Shown: piece after piece, positions 29,223 to 40,722 of the stretch
Layout of the letters: each line of letters opens with the position of its first letter
Position numbering within the stretch: position 1 is the first letter of the stretch
NCBI GenBank assembly: GCA_947568835.1
Contig: OX387602.1
Location: 12,017,021-12,081,020 of the forward strand
DNA length: 64,000 nucleotides
Source of the DNA: Protonemura montana
Taxonomy: Eukaryota > Arthropoda > Insecta > Plecoptera > Nemouridae
Direction of reading: 5' to 3'
The notes under the pieces: model-generated
Databases searched by the model: none
What the model was told of the DNA's origin: nothing
The model's input: the letters and a program-made list of their open reading frames with translations, nothing else
Translations under genes and position numbers: made by a program

Positions 29223-29260
29223 CTAATGATGTGTTGTTTTCTCTTTTTTCAGGTAAGTAC
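29223..29260 (+). promoter_or_regulatory. Recursive splice site (ratchet point) 2, junction 29252|29253
   Basis: The best formed of the three sites. CTAAT at 29223-29227 is a good branch-point match with its branch A about 26 nt before the AG. It is followed by a T-rich tract ending TTTTTTCAG at 29252 and then directly by GTAAGTAC. Branch point, pyrimidine tract, acceptor AG and donor are therefore all present and ordered as in a ratchet point. Motifs are seen; function is inferred from the known architecture of recursive splice sites. Confidence 0.87.
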
Positions 29261-29370
29261 TGCGCTGAGCGACTCGATAAGAGATTCATTTGACGAGCCT
29301 TCTTAGCGGGGCAATTAAAACGGGCCTAATTCGTGATAGCTGGCCTCGCCAGTGGCAAGCGTTTCATCAG
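29253..29370 (+). other. Candidate recursive-splice exon 2 (118 nt, stops in all frames)
   Basis: This stretch is bounded by ratchet junction 2 and by a second donor, TCATCAG|GTAAGTACC, with GT at 29371-29372. The downstream donor matches the regenerated donor over CAG|GTAAGTAC, so the two should compete on nearly equal terms, unlike at sites 1 and 3. Stops close every frame: TAG at 29304 in frame 1, TAA at 29254 in frame 2 and TGA at 29291 in frame 3. The length is not a multiple of three. This is the most likely of the three to appear as a real alternative poison exon. Confidence 0.68.
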
Positions 29371-29832
29371 GTAAGTACCTCAGGACAAAGCCCAGGAGGA
29401 TTTGCCTTTACCCGCGGTCGACGCTTGGACAGTGTCGTCGCTGCTGAAGGTCACCAGTCACCGCGCAGACCGCGACCGTTAAACGGGCCGCCAAAAAGCA
29501 ACCTCGCCCTTTCTTTAGCCGACGGGGGAAATAAAATTCCTGTTCATCTTGACAACTTCGGCACGCTGTCATTGATAAATGTACAAATATTTATTTAAAT
29601 TTAAATTTGACATTCCAAGCGGTGATTGGAAATAATTGAAAAACAACGGATATTGTTAATTATCTGCAATGCCATAGTTCAGATCTCGTGTTTCACTTCC
29701 GGGGGACTTAACTTTTTTTTATCTTTCGTGACCCAAGAGCATGTGTTGTCATTCGTCTAAGTTTCTAAGCGCTTCGGAGCGGGGATGGGGACGACTGCCG
29801 AGGGTTTTTAGCATATTGACGCCCGGCGGAGG

Positions 29833-29887
29833 GTCGTGTCAGCGTCGTGTCAGCGCCACGTCAGCGCCGTGTCAGCGCCGTGTCAGC
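29833..29887. repeat. 11-bp minisatellite, five units
   Basis: Five head-to-tail units of GYCGTGTCAGC at 29833, 29844, 29855, 29866 and 29877. The third unit has CACGTCAGC in place of CGTGTCAGC. A further partial GTCAGCG follows, then a CGCCGGCGGCGTC stretch. The 11-bp period breaks the reading frame, so this is a minisatellite and not a protein repeat. It lies about 460 nt downstream of recursive exon 2. Confidence 0.85.
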
Positions 29888-30402
29888 GTCAGCGTAGGCG
29901 TCGCCGGCGGCGTCTCTCCATACGACTGTGTCAACTGTCACATATTTGCGCTGAGTTAAGACTTTCGCTCAAAAACTGTCGCACGGGATGTAAAACTGAT
30001 GCAGCTTTGAAAAAAAAAAGGAATTGAGATATACTTAACGCGCTTTCGTCGTCACGGGATGACACGGGTGAAGAAAAAGCGTGCCTTTTGCTCGTGAAAA
30101 GGAAAAATAAAACTTTAATTTCGTTCCATCAGGCAATGTCGTTGGCCCGTGAGTTTTCTTCTACGTTTTCGGGCACAAAAACAACAACAAAACGGTGCAA
30201 TAATCATTACACTTTACAGGAAAAAAAAATTAGCCAAATCACACGAATGTTTCTTCTACAAGGAGTTTGGTTATCGATCTGTTGGAAGGGTGGATGGGGG
30301 GTGAGACCATGTATTTTGATCGGCGTCCTGTTGAGTTACACGACAGATTTCAAACTTAAATACGCGGCACAATCGTTGTAAGTAGCAACGAGCACGCGAA
30401 TG

Positions 30403-30416
30403 TATATAAAAGGAGC
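30403..30416 (+). promoter_or_regulatory. TATA-like word TATATAAAAGGAGC, copy 1
   Basis: A good TATA-box match. The nearest initiator-like sequence, TTTAGTG near 30441, is a few bases farther away than usual. The same 14 bases recur at 50666-50679. Promoter activity is only a possibility, since AT-rich introns produce such words by chance. Confidence 0.2.
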
Positions 30417-30555
30417 AGCAGCATACCTTCGTATAGGTTTAGTGCAAGTCACATTATATAGAGACGATATTGTATAAGTGGTACTTAAACTTCTTGTTGT
30501 CGTATATAAAGGCTTAGAGCCCGTGCCACGGTTTTGATGCCATGGAACTGTAATA

Positions 30556-30571
30556 TGTGTGTGTGTGTGTG
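30556..30571. repeat. (TG)8 microsatellite
   Basis: Eight uninterrupted TG dinucleotides. A common intronic simple repeat. Confidence 0.9.
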
Positions 30572-30747
30572 CAGCCTTTGGCTTTACGATCATTGTTCTC
30601 TACCCCACCGAGGTCTATCGCCGTCGTGGATGGGTCCCGCACGTTTATGGCTGAGCGCATTTCGTACTCTTTACTGCATTTTGATAACTTGTCCCGCGAC
30701 TAAAGGTATTTGATGTTTCAGGTATTACTTTCAAAGGATGTAAGGTT

Positions 30748-30765
30748 AAAAAAAAAAAAAAAAAA
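30748..30765. repeat. A18 homopolymer
   Basis: Eighteen uninterrupted A residues. There is no recognisable SINE or LINE body upstream, so it is not clearly a retroposon tail. Confidence 0.9.
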
Positions 30766-31099
30766 TGACTTGAAGAAAAAGTGGATCTGGTTTAGAATAA
30801 GTGTGATGGTTCTTTTACGCAGTTGAAAGTTATTTCATGCAGCAAAATATGAAGTATTTTCTAAGTATTGCCGTTGTCATACTTTTCCCTGTATTTTGAC
30901 TTTTACCGTGTTTTTAATAGTGAACTCTCATATCTGTGGGTTCTAGCATCTATACCTTTAATTGCTGAACAATTATCGATAGTCTTGTTTCTTCCGTAAA
31001 TCTTGCCGCTTGACACAGGCTTTACATTTTGAATCCACCTTTCTTCTTTCAACCAAAGTAAACGTTACATAGCCCGACGCCTGGCGCAAACACTTTTTC

Positions 31100-31180
31100 C
31101 TATGTCGCGTTGCGTCAGCGTCGTCTTTGGCGTCGCGTGTCGCGTCGGTTTCGCTCGAGACGCGTCGCGACGCGCGACGA
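31100..31180. repeat. CpG-rich GCGTCG stretch
   Basis: About 80 bases dominated by GCGTC, GCGTCG and CGCGAC words. CpG density is far above the surroundings. It resembles the other CGTCG islands but is less regular. Confidence 0.55.
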
Positions 31181-31397
31181 GTATCGCGTCTCAGCCGTCA
31201 ATATCGCGCCTGGAATTGTATTGATTCTCTGTCATCGAAATGTCTCAGACTAGAGCAGATTCCGTCTTGGCCAGGATATATCGCGATAAAGCGATTCGAA
31301 ACTGCAGTAAAGGCAACGGCTATACGACGGGGAGAGAGAGACCCGTATCAATAAATATTCGGTTATGTCTTTGATATGCTGAAGTCGTGGTTCGTAC

Positions 31398-31422
31398 TCC
31401 CCCCGGATTTTGGGCGGGGGGA
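31398..31422. repeat. C6/G6 inverted repeat
   Basis: TCCCCCC at 31398-31404 and GGGGGGA at 31416-31422 form a seven-base-pair stem around an 11-nt loop. Each strand carries one C-rich and one G-rich arm. Confidence 0.6.
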
Positions 31423-31624
31423 TCGGTCGGTGTTGTGTAAAAGCGAACTTCGCGTCTATCGTAGAGTTTTATGTGCAGTCTGTGAATTGGCAGGCGAAGT
31501 GTACAGCTGAAATGCTACAACCGCTGGGATCTGCAAGACGATTCTCATAAAGCAAATGTCATATTTATCAACGCGGATAGGTTGCATCGATTGCTGCGTT
31601 TTTTTACGACGGTGCGTCAATCCT

Positions 31625-31636
31625 GGCACCTCCACC
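31625..31636 (+). repeat. GGCACCTCCACC word, copy 2
   Basis: Second exact copy. With its upstream bases it reads CCTGGCACCTCCACC from 31622, identical over 15 bases to the copy at 53350. Flanking TGCGT and ACGCA could pair and place the word in a loop. Confidence 0.7.
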
Positions 31637-33221
31637 GAAAAGAAAATCAACGCAATGTCGTAAGATTGCTGGTGTTTTGATAGCTACATTGTTTACAAAT
31701 CCCTCCAGATATTCCTCCACTCAAAGACAGAGATTTGATCCAGTTTTTGGTGATGTTAGCAATTAACTCACTCGATTGCGCTAAGAAAATGGTCTTTGGT
31801 CCTCCCATTTCGTTACTTATCTAACTAATTGCTTTTTCTACTCTTAGCTGCTTTACATTAGCTTTTTATCTGGTAATTGCATCGCAAAAATGCCTGAGAA
31901 TTATTTCAATTGGTGTCACGTGACCGCATCAGCAGCTAGGTGAGGGGTGAATCTGTTCAGCGGCTACGGCGGTGGTAGTAGCGGAGCGGAGGGGGCAGGC
32001 ACCGACTTCCTGCGGGGAGGCTTCTAAGACGCTCAAACTGCTCGTAAACTACGGTTTATCTCGTTCCGTAGCGACGCGAAACTGCTCCGAAGCGCCGCGA
32101 CGCTGGGCGAGGGAGGCGACGGGGGTAGGGAGGACTGGACCACACTATTCCCGTCTCAATTCTGTCCATCTTTTAGGATCAGTCAACCTCTAGCTCTTTC
32201 CCGCTCGACATGCGCCAATATCTTAGGATCTAGATACGACGAGAATTATACGACTGACCCTATTTTCCCAAACACCCAAGAGCCGGAAAACTCTACCGGC
32301 GTCAGATTTGCGGAGAAGTTTTCATGTTCATCTTTGGTTTAATAGCTCTTTTGGTTATATAGATGGTGAAAAATTCTGTCAATAATTCATCAACGTTCTT
32401 TTTTCGAAAGAACTAGAAAATATTGAGCATAGTTTAGTGGGAGGAAGAAGGTGTGAGAAAGCAAGACTGCAAGGGGGGAATTCTTGGATATCTATTCGAT
32501 TTCTTTCATTTTTCATTCCCAGCCCCTTTCAACTGCTATATGGCTGTCTTTTATATATATGCACCACGTTAACGTGCACTATAGGCCTTAGCAGCCAAAC
32601 GATGCCACGGGGTAGAATTAAAATTCTGCAATTCCGACCTGGCTTTGATGCTCGCCTGCCAGTGTGCCGCGTTCGCTGAACAATAGTGTCACTCATCCTG
32701 TCACTTAAAAACAAAGATGCCAGATGAGGTAGTGACGAATCAAATGCCTTCCATACCAATTTTCTCTCATTTCGGTGGGCCGGGTCGCTCCCCAATCTAT
32801 GCTACGCGCCGCTAGAGCTGCGAACATCCAGAGCGAACGTCGGCCGCCCGAGCGCCAAAATTCTGGCATCGTGTCTAATCTTAAACCATCATAATGTGGC
32901 GTGCGAAAAGACTGGGCCCGTCGAACGAAACATCTGGAAATGTGTCCGATTATAAAAACGAAGCAAAACTTCGATCAACCGACGTTTCGAGAAAGTCATG
33001 GATTCAGGTTTTCTGGCAAGTTTGGGTTTTGAAGGAATACGGTGAAATTACATGCCGTTAACCTCAAACTTCTCATTGCGTTTTGATAATAGTGTCTCTC
33101 GTGGCTAACTTGAACTTGACTCTAAAAGTTATTCAAAATCAGTTCGCTACTGAAAATGAGGTGTGGGTGAATAATCTTGAGAAATCTCACCCACATGCGG
33201 CCCGGTCGGTAGATGGGGGGT

Positions 33222-33241
33222 GGGGGGGGGGGGGGGGGGGG
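33222..33241. repeat. G20 homopolymer
   Basis: Twenty uninterrupted G residues, preceded by a further G6 and a T. G runs of this length are rare and may form quadruplex structures in DNA or in a + strand transcript. The exact length is a likely site of sequencing or assembly error. Confidence 0.85.
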
Positions 33242-33580
33242 AGGGTGCTAAGCATAACTAAGTCGAGACATGTGCCTCGATCTTCCATCTCTGTTCTCGC
33301 GAGAGCTGTCCATCCCACCCATAGCACTACTCGTCTGTCAGGAGATCAATCATCTCTCGCCGAGGGATGAAAATTTCCGATTCACACAACAAACGAGGAA
33401 ATCTTCTTTATCCTCAGTTTTCTTCGCTCGTTTCCTTCTTCTATTGTGGCTAATTTGATCGTTTTTACACAACTGGTGAATATTTTTCTGGTCCGAGATG
33501 GCCTATATTTGATCGAAAAGAAATGCGAATCAAATGATCTTGTTGTTAAGGGGTGCCATTATTTGTTTTGGTAATTTGTG

Positions 33581-33641
33581 TATAAAAGCGATAAGTTCGG
33601 GGTATAGGATGTTCAGTAACTTTCTAGTAGTTTGTGCAAAG
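33581..33641 (+). promoter_or_regulatory. Possible internal promoter: TATA box, initiator and short leader with donor
   Basis: TATAAAAG at 33581-33588 is followed by the arthropod-type initiator TTCAGT with its A at 33615, about 34 bases from the first T of the TATA box. That is slightly longer than the usual 28-32. A leader of 27 nt would then end at AAG|GTAAAT, GT at 33642, which could splice to downstream exons. No downstream promoter element is obvious. An alternative first exon inside a giant intron is common in such genes, but here it rests on three short matches only. Confidence 0.27.
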
Positions 33642-34738
33642 GTAAATTCAATTCTTTTACTTTCTTGTTACTTAGCCCCTTCCTTACACCTTGCTTGGCA
33701 GGCGCCCTAAGCGTCTCGTTGCAAGTTATTAATCGAAGGCAGACGCCAGTTTTTTTCAAACGGCACGCCGGTTTTTCGCTGGTTAACCGCGAGCAGTCTG
33801 TTGAATGGTGGTCCCCATAGCTGTGCGCGCATCATTAGCTCGAATCTGAATAATTGTCGGCGGGAGGGTGATGACATACTCCCAAAGGGAGTCTTGGCCG
33901 AGGGAATCACTCAATCCAGCGCAGTCGACAGGTACATATACCGTCGTCAGGGGTCTACAACGCTTTTTTGTCATCATTGCAGCGAAGGTATTCGGCAAAA
34001 TTTGGGTAGCTCATTTTAAACGGAGAATTTATTTTCTCTTTCCTTGAAATAATTTCTCTTTTTGCGGTTGACAAACAACAAAATACACTAGAAGATAAAA
34101 AAAAACCTAACATTTTTAAAAATGATTTTTACTAACGAAACTCTTTTTGCAAAGCTTCTAAAAAAAAAACGTTTAAAATTTAATTCGTATATAAATCTGA
34201 CAGAGATTAAATGGAAGATGTTAACGGACGATTAGTCTAGATTAAGTTGTTAAAAGTTTGTGATGCAGGCGCGTGTTAGGCTTGCTTATCGTTCATGTGA
34301 ACTAGGGTCAGCGCGTCTATTGTGAACCCCTGTCCGGGACCGAGGTGCTACGGGACAGCTTCTCTCCGCCACGGCAGCCAGCCTCCTTACAATTCCTTGC
34401 TGGTACATCAATGATGTTGACTGATGAGCCATCTTTATACTCACACGATGTTACACTCAATCATTAGGGTTAGATTAGAGTTAAATAATTGCGCTCTCAC
34501 AAAACGAAATTGTGAAAGGTTGACCAACAAGTTTCTTAACACACAATGGTTTAAATAATGTTGTCTACTTCTGTGTTTTGAATTTCGAATGACACGGTTC
34601 GAACTCTGTCTGCTGACACGTGAGCTCAGTTAAGAAAATTGATGGGGAGTAATTTAAGTATGCATATATTTTTTCCTCTATTTGCCAAGCGTCATTGTGA
34701 ACGAGCTATGTTTAAGGGTTGGATGAAGGGTATACACG

Positions 34739-34756
34739 CGGCACCGGCACCGGCAC
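34739..34756. repeat. (CGGCAC)3 hexanucleotide repeat
   Basis: Three units of CGGCAC, the same unit in another register as the repeat at 2882-2904. Confidence 0.8.
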
Positions 34757-35044
34757 TTGCAGACCACCACCGTCACATGACAGCAGTGCGAGCATTCAAG
34801 ATGACGTGACGTGGACCTCTTTCTCTTCATCCCATTCTGTCCCACTCATTCTTGCGCTTTCATTAGCATCCATCAAGTCGTGAAACAAAAGAGCGTTCCA
34901 CCTCCGTCCACCACCCACTGTCCTACGAACCGAATTGCATCTCTCCGGCGGAGAGGACAGCGAGCGAAGGGTTATTAGCGACAAAAGCACACAAAAACGG
35001 CGGGACTGATTGACCTGTGTGTGGAATACAAACCACGAAACGCA

Positions 35045-35073
35045 ACACACACACACACACACTACACACACAA
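35045..35073. repeat. (CA)n microsatellite
   Basis: CA repeats interrupted once by a T. A simple repeat with no other content. Confidence 0.9.
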
Positions 35074-35836
35074 GCGGGAATGAATTGCTGGCACATGCAT
35101 TAATTAGTTTGCCCGACAGCACGTCTTGGGCACAGTCTCCAAAACGGATTTGATTTGGTTGTACTTCTTCGATTGATAGCTGCCGCTGCTAATGGAAACG
35201 ACAGAAAGACTCTTGAACAATCTAGAAAGTCTATTTTAACACTGATGACCATAATTTTTTATCACCTCTCTCACTATTAGTTAGAATTAATTTCGGTTTC
35301 ATTTGCGGATTCCGTTTGATTTCACGCGGGATTGGTCGCCTCAGATGAGTGCATTTGTTGTATGGAACGCTTCCGAGAAGACGAATAGCGATCGCAACAG
35401 CATGGGCCGAAGCCTAATTAACCAACAGCAGGCAGACAACCTTCCGCCACTTTCCCGCTCACTACGCCACAAACAGTAGGTACACATTTCAGATCCTAAA
35501 TGGACACGGCCTCTTGGTTCAGATTTTATAACCTCACTTTTCGATCGCCGCGATCGCGTGCCTTTTAATCCTCAGCAACCTCATCAGCATCTTCATCATC
35601 ATCCATTGCGAATCCCAAAGCACATTACAAGACTTACGCGTGTGCTTAAACGCACCGGCCTTCTCATATGTTACCTTACGACGTACAACAATGCGTATAG
35701 TTATGTTTTGGTCATTAGCAGAATAATATGTGAGACAAGCCATGATGTGATTAAAACCGGCACGGACGCAGCTGTTCCTTCTCCACAAACAATTACGATA
35801 TCTGTCTGTCTGTCCAAACACACACACAAAGTAAAC

Positions 35837-35882
35837 GGGCGGCGGCGGCGGCGGCGGCGTCAGCGTCGGCGGCGGCGGCGCG
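35837..35882. repeat. CGG triplet island
   Basis: Two blocks of GGC/CGG triplets joined by TCAGCGTCGG. On the opposite strand the six-residue proline and similar runs in translated frames are artefacts of this repeat. Similar to the CGG island at 14298-14330. Confidence 0.85.
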
Positions 35883-36318
35883 TTGTTGCCCATACTGAAG
35901 AGACGTAATTCACAGTACGCTGCACATGTTTGGAATTGGCGACACAGATTAATACGCTGCTTGCCCGGGAACGCCAGGGACACATCTTTGTCATACGTCC
36001 TCATGTTCGAAGCTTTTTCAACAAAATCTATAGGTTTTATTGTTCAATATTTTGATTATGGTAATGCACAAGGTTTTCGTATCATGGCCACTGAATTTTG
36101 AATTTTATTAAATTATTTTTATCGTCTTTTGATTTCCCGCAGTGTAATTATGAACGTTCTCGTGACATGTTTTGCTCGGACTATGGGCCATAGGCAGGTG
36201 GGGAGGTTGACATTCAGTTTGCATGTGATGCGGTGCAGTGCAGCAGGACGGCGAGTAGTCCTGCGGCGACCAGTCTCTTGCTCTCTTGCACTTGTCAGGG
36301 GTGATGGCCCTCTTGTCA

Positions 36319-36332
36319 GGGGGGGGGGGGGG
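36319..36332. repeat. G14 homopolymer
   Basis: Fourteen uninterrupted G residues inside a CAGG...GGCGTCG context. Confidence 0.85.
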
Positions 36333-38615
36333 CGTCGAGACCTCTTCGTCTCGCAGTGCAGACCTGCTGCAGCTAGCGTTTCAACGGAGATGTCTGTCAC
36401 TGCTGTTGGACGTCAGATTAAGAGCTGTGGCTACCACCCACTCAACCGCAAGGACCAGTCGATCAAATTTCTTTGAATTTTTAAACAGGAACGTTTCAAG
36501 GACGACTGAAAAAAAAAATTGATAAAAAAGTAAATTGTGGACGTAAACAAAGACCGGTGGTGAAAAGGATTGTGAATAGCTTTTAGTTTTGGCGTTTTGA
36601 ATAATATCTCATATTTCGTGATGCATGCTAGTGTGTGGGGGCATGAGCAAACCAGACTCCCATTAAAAACGTTTATGGTAACGAATCCATGAAATTTTAT
36701 GGTTTTATTACTTTTACATGATGATTATCATACCTGCATAGAAACCACCGATGCTAAATTCGCCATTTACTTGCCGTTTCTTCTAAAAGCAATTAATTAC
36801 AAGAAAATTTGCGTACACCTTGCATTGTAATAAATAAATTGACCTTCCTTTAATCACGCGGGCAATGACCACTGCAATGACATGCAAAGAAGTCGCTACG
36901 CATTTTCCTACCAGATCTTAGAAAAGAATCTGACCGAATACGACCGAGCGAAAGGTCGCTTATGTCACCAATTTCAAAGTAATGGCACATTGACGTTTCT
37001 TACACATTTTTGTTCGCACCAACGTTTGATCCTTTGTCTCTGCGTCCTTCCACTCAATTCTTTCTATCCAAGCGTAAAAATAAAACTAAACCCTAATAGA
37101 CACCGGTTTTTCTTTACGTTTTTTTCGTCTCTTTTGCCCACTAGTTAAAATCGCATGAACCTATCAGTTTGTCGGGACCTATAGCTTGACCGGGTCACTC
37201 TTCGCTCCATGAATGATGACCGAGGACACTTCCATGGCGCCCTGTCACCCTGTCCGTGACCCGACTTGACCTGATCCGCCGTCAGGCGCAGGCTCATAAC
37301 TGCAAGACAAGTGCATCCACAATGAGGAGAGCAACTTTCTCAATTACTCATATGCCCCTATTCAGCGCAAATCCACGTGTTTTATCTGTGAAATGCTAAT
37401 TAGTACTAAGTACAACTCGGCCTGTCAACCAGTTCATTTATTAAATTGTTAATTTATGCAGTTTGGATAAAATTCTCAACAGAATTGACACTGGTTTCAT
37501 TGCTAGTTTATAGTTCGACCCATTAAATTTTATATCTCCTTAGAAACAATGACACAATCAGCTGGTCATAATATTAAAAATGCGTTACAATTATCAAGAC
37601 TTAGATCAAATTACAATTATACCATAATATGAATATTCTTCTCGTGCGTTGAATCGTAACGTGCAATCGTTATCAAGTAGGTGAATTACAATGCTTGATT
37701 ATTGTCACACTTGGCAAGTTTACAGCCCACCTACCTAGCCACTTCCTTTGGCTCGCACTGCACCACTAGAAGCGTACATGAGCCATACTAAAAATCAATC
37801 TTTCTGCTCTATGCTAGCCACTGAATTATACCACATATCTTTGAAAATATGTGCCTGTGTTTAGTATGTTTTCTCAGGAAGGATGAAGGAGTGTGCTCGT
37901 GTGTAAATGTGCAGGAGTGGCCAAGATTTACGACCTATTTTGACCTTAGCATAAAGGAGGAGGTCAGCAGGAGCTATACTCCCCCGTAGGGGGGCCATTG
38001 GAGACTCGACAATGCTGACGATGTCACTCATGCTCAGAGAGTATCGAACAAGATGCGGTTTCGACAATAATTCTCGAAATCTGACATATGCAAATTATGC
38101 TGTTTCGTTAGTTTCTTATAAATTGTATCTCGGTATGTTTAAGAATGTGGACGTTAATAAGTGGACTACAATTAATTTTAACTAAAAAAGTACATCTTTA
38201 TTATTTTTGTGCAATCAATTATGTTCCCACTGATGCAATATCGAAATAATTATATCAACTGTATGATAATAAAAATAGGCAAATAGTGTGGGCAATAAAC
38301 GGCGTTTATGCAGCCCATGAATTGCATTCTCCGCCATCAGAACTTGTTGGACAGGAATAGAAAATCATGTTTACGACATCAATACTTATTGCATTCATTA
38401 TTTTACCATAAAAACCCGACACATCTCTCTGCAGTGAAGTTCTGGCTCATACACAAGGAGAGATAGTTAATCATAGCTGGAGGTATCATAAGATATCAAA
38501 TGTTCATCTCGAACGCTTTCTCATTACATCGCTCAGAGTGACCTTTCGTTTATTGCTAATCATGAGTAAGCAATCGCCGAGCGTGATAGACAAGGAAGCG
38601 CGTCTAATCAGACCC

Positions 38616-38627
38616 GGCACCTCCACC
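38616..38627 (+). repeat. GGCACCTCCACC word, copy 3
   Basis: Third exact copy, preceded by CCC. AGACCC just before it and GGGTCT at 38648-38653 are complementary, so an RNA could present the word in a loop. The pairing is only six bases and may be chance. Confidence 0.7.
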
Positions 38628-40368
38628 ACGATCATCGCATTCTGATTGGGTCTAGCGCCGATCGAAATACGGCCACAAACTTAATGCAATATCCTTAAAA
38701 GTCATTGCTTGAGATTAGATATAAGGTAATTTCGCTGAACCATTTGACTTTCTGTATAAAATAAAGCTGAATCGTCTCTTTCCAATCCTTTGCGTGACGG
38801 CAACAGCCGATATGAGAATGAATGTGATGTTCATGCTAGCTGTTCTGATAGATCCACACAGAAAAGCAATGCCATCTCGGGAATCCTGGACCTGTTCTAT
38901 CAAACTTGATGGTTAGTTCCGCTCTTGAAAGTCGTCTTTACGACTCCGCTCTGGCATCCACTTTAAAACCGTAGATCGGTGTAATTTCAAGTCATAAGAT
39001 CATCTTGAATAAAACTTGCCCAGACCTGAATAAATATTGTCAAAACCTAACGACAAAGTCAGAGGGTCAATGAGAGTTCATTCGTTCAATTTAATAAAAA
39101 TTGCTAAACACGGCGAGTCTCGTAAATATATTTTGAACCCTTATACGGTGTCTTGAGGCGAGCCAGGATTCGTGCAGTGTTAACATTGCTATCGAATAAT
39201 GCAATTTACAACATGCCTTGCGTCCACATATTGCTTGCTCAACGATCACCTTCGAACGTTCACATTTACATGGAAATTTCTCAAAATATGCCAAAAAAAT
39301 ACCGAGAATACTCAAAAAACCGAGGCCCGTTTTGGATGCTCGCTTTTATTGAGTTGAATCGTAGCCAAGAATTTAACAAACCCTAAACTATGTGAAATAT
39401 TCAGGTTAAACTTCATCTTAATGGAGCGTTCAAGGCAAAAAAAAAAAATCCCTTAAAACAGATATCAACACACTTAGTGCGCGTGCTATTTCCGATTATT
39501 TTCCAAATGCAGGGGACTGTGACCCCTAACGAGGGGTATTCGTGCGGAGCGTCGTGACATTTTCAACTGTCGCAGACGTAGGAAGGGATGCATGGTCTTG
39601 ACATGACTCCCATACACTGAATTAGTACACAGTGTCGGTAAATTAACAGTCACCTGTCACAGGGTTTCACCTCAGACTTGACAGTCATCTTCTTCTAGCT
39701 TCTTCCCTATCCAGCCCGAAGCAATTCATTTCTCCTGTCGTGTATCCCAACGAAACAGGACTTTGTCATCCCATCTCATCTCGCTATGATTGCCTAAGCA
39801 CACTACGACCGTGGCACATCATCTATGATATCTTTACAGCTTCTTGCAACATTTACTTTATACGATGTCATATTTGTGTTTGTTGGCCAAATTCCAGTCC
39901 AGAGAGAGGTACAGAAGTGTCTGCTAATACACTGCAATTTTGAGGTGTATCACTAGTGCACTTCTCAAATAGAATTACAATAACTGCGTTCTTTTTTGGT
40001 TGCAGAGCATAGGAATGATGACATAAGGTTACTCCAAGTCAAATGTGCCCAAAGATGGGCTAGTTTCCACTTTTAGCCTCTCTTTCTTAAAGTCCAAAGC
40101 ATAATGGAGATAAATTGTCAGAAATTTTATTGTTCAAAATCTTCTTTTGCCCACGTGAAATATTGTTTTAGAAAGAATTGGATTGGAGCTGAGATATCGA
40201 GTATAATCGATGTCCATATGTCTCTTAAGATTTCGGTGAGAAAGCGAGTAAGAGATGAAGATATCTTATTATGGGAATCTCTGCGTGTAGGAGTGAGAGA
40301 TTCGCAATCTCTTTCTCTTCCATCTAAAGGATAGCCCGACGGCGTCCCTCGGCACGTTGCTGCAGAAG

Positions 40369-40379
40369 CGTCGGCGTCG
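40369..40379 (+). repeat. CGTCGGCGTCG word in a CpG-rich stretch
   Basis: First + strand copy of the 11-base word shared by the islands of the right half. GTCGTCGTTGGCGTC follows, so the rich stretch spans roughly 40365-40425. Confidence 0.65.
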
Positions 40380-40698
40380 GTGTCGTCGTTGGCGTCCACG
40401 GGCAAGGGACGGCGGCGCCCACGACGCGGTCTTTATTATTAGCGGGTTGGAGACAAAGTTATGATGACTGGGTCTCTTCTTCGCTCCCTGCAGCCAGGCA
40501 GGTTCCTTGTCATTTGGGGACATGACGCAAGATGTATGTGACTTGCTCCCATCCTGCAATAATCCTTCGGAGCGAGAAGAAGACGTGATTGTTTCGAACT
40601 CGGTTCGCCGCCGTGGAAGGAGGCCATCAATAATAACTTTTAGAGTAAAAATGTCACGTGGATATGAGTATGATATAAATCTCACACGTGTACCTCTA

Positions 40699-40722
40699 TG
40701 TGTGTGAGAGTGTGTGTGTGTG
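40699..40722. repeat. (TG)n microsatellite
   Basis: TG repeat interrupted by AGAG in the middle. Confidence 0.85.

Larger units (their letters stand above)
18718..29252 (+). other. Inferred second recursive intron segment
   Basis: About 10.5 kb without a recognisable coding exon. Contents I can point to are a CGT/CGC triplet island at 21361-21409, a CGACGCCGACG word at 24750, a GACGTC-rich stretch at 26085-26135 and ordinary AT-rich spacer. Open frames here are short (longest about 124 codons at 28008-28382) and resemble no known family. The segment ends at ratchet point 2. Confidence 0.55.

Noticed and set aside
31848-31872. Possible 25-nt exon after CTAAC...CTACTCTTAG
   Set aside because: The acceptor and branch point look good, but the only nearby donor, CTG|GTAATT, is weak. 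Left as a possible cryptic acceptor.
34590-34610. GGTTCGAACTC, like a tRNA B box
   Set aside because: No A box or cloverleaf around it.
36143-36196. Possible 54-nt exon after GATTTCCCGCAG, ending CAG|GTGGGG
   Set aside because: One frame is open, but the donor is poor and a single random match of this kind is expected in 64 kb.
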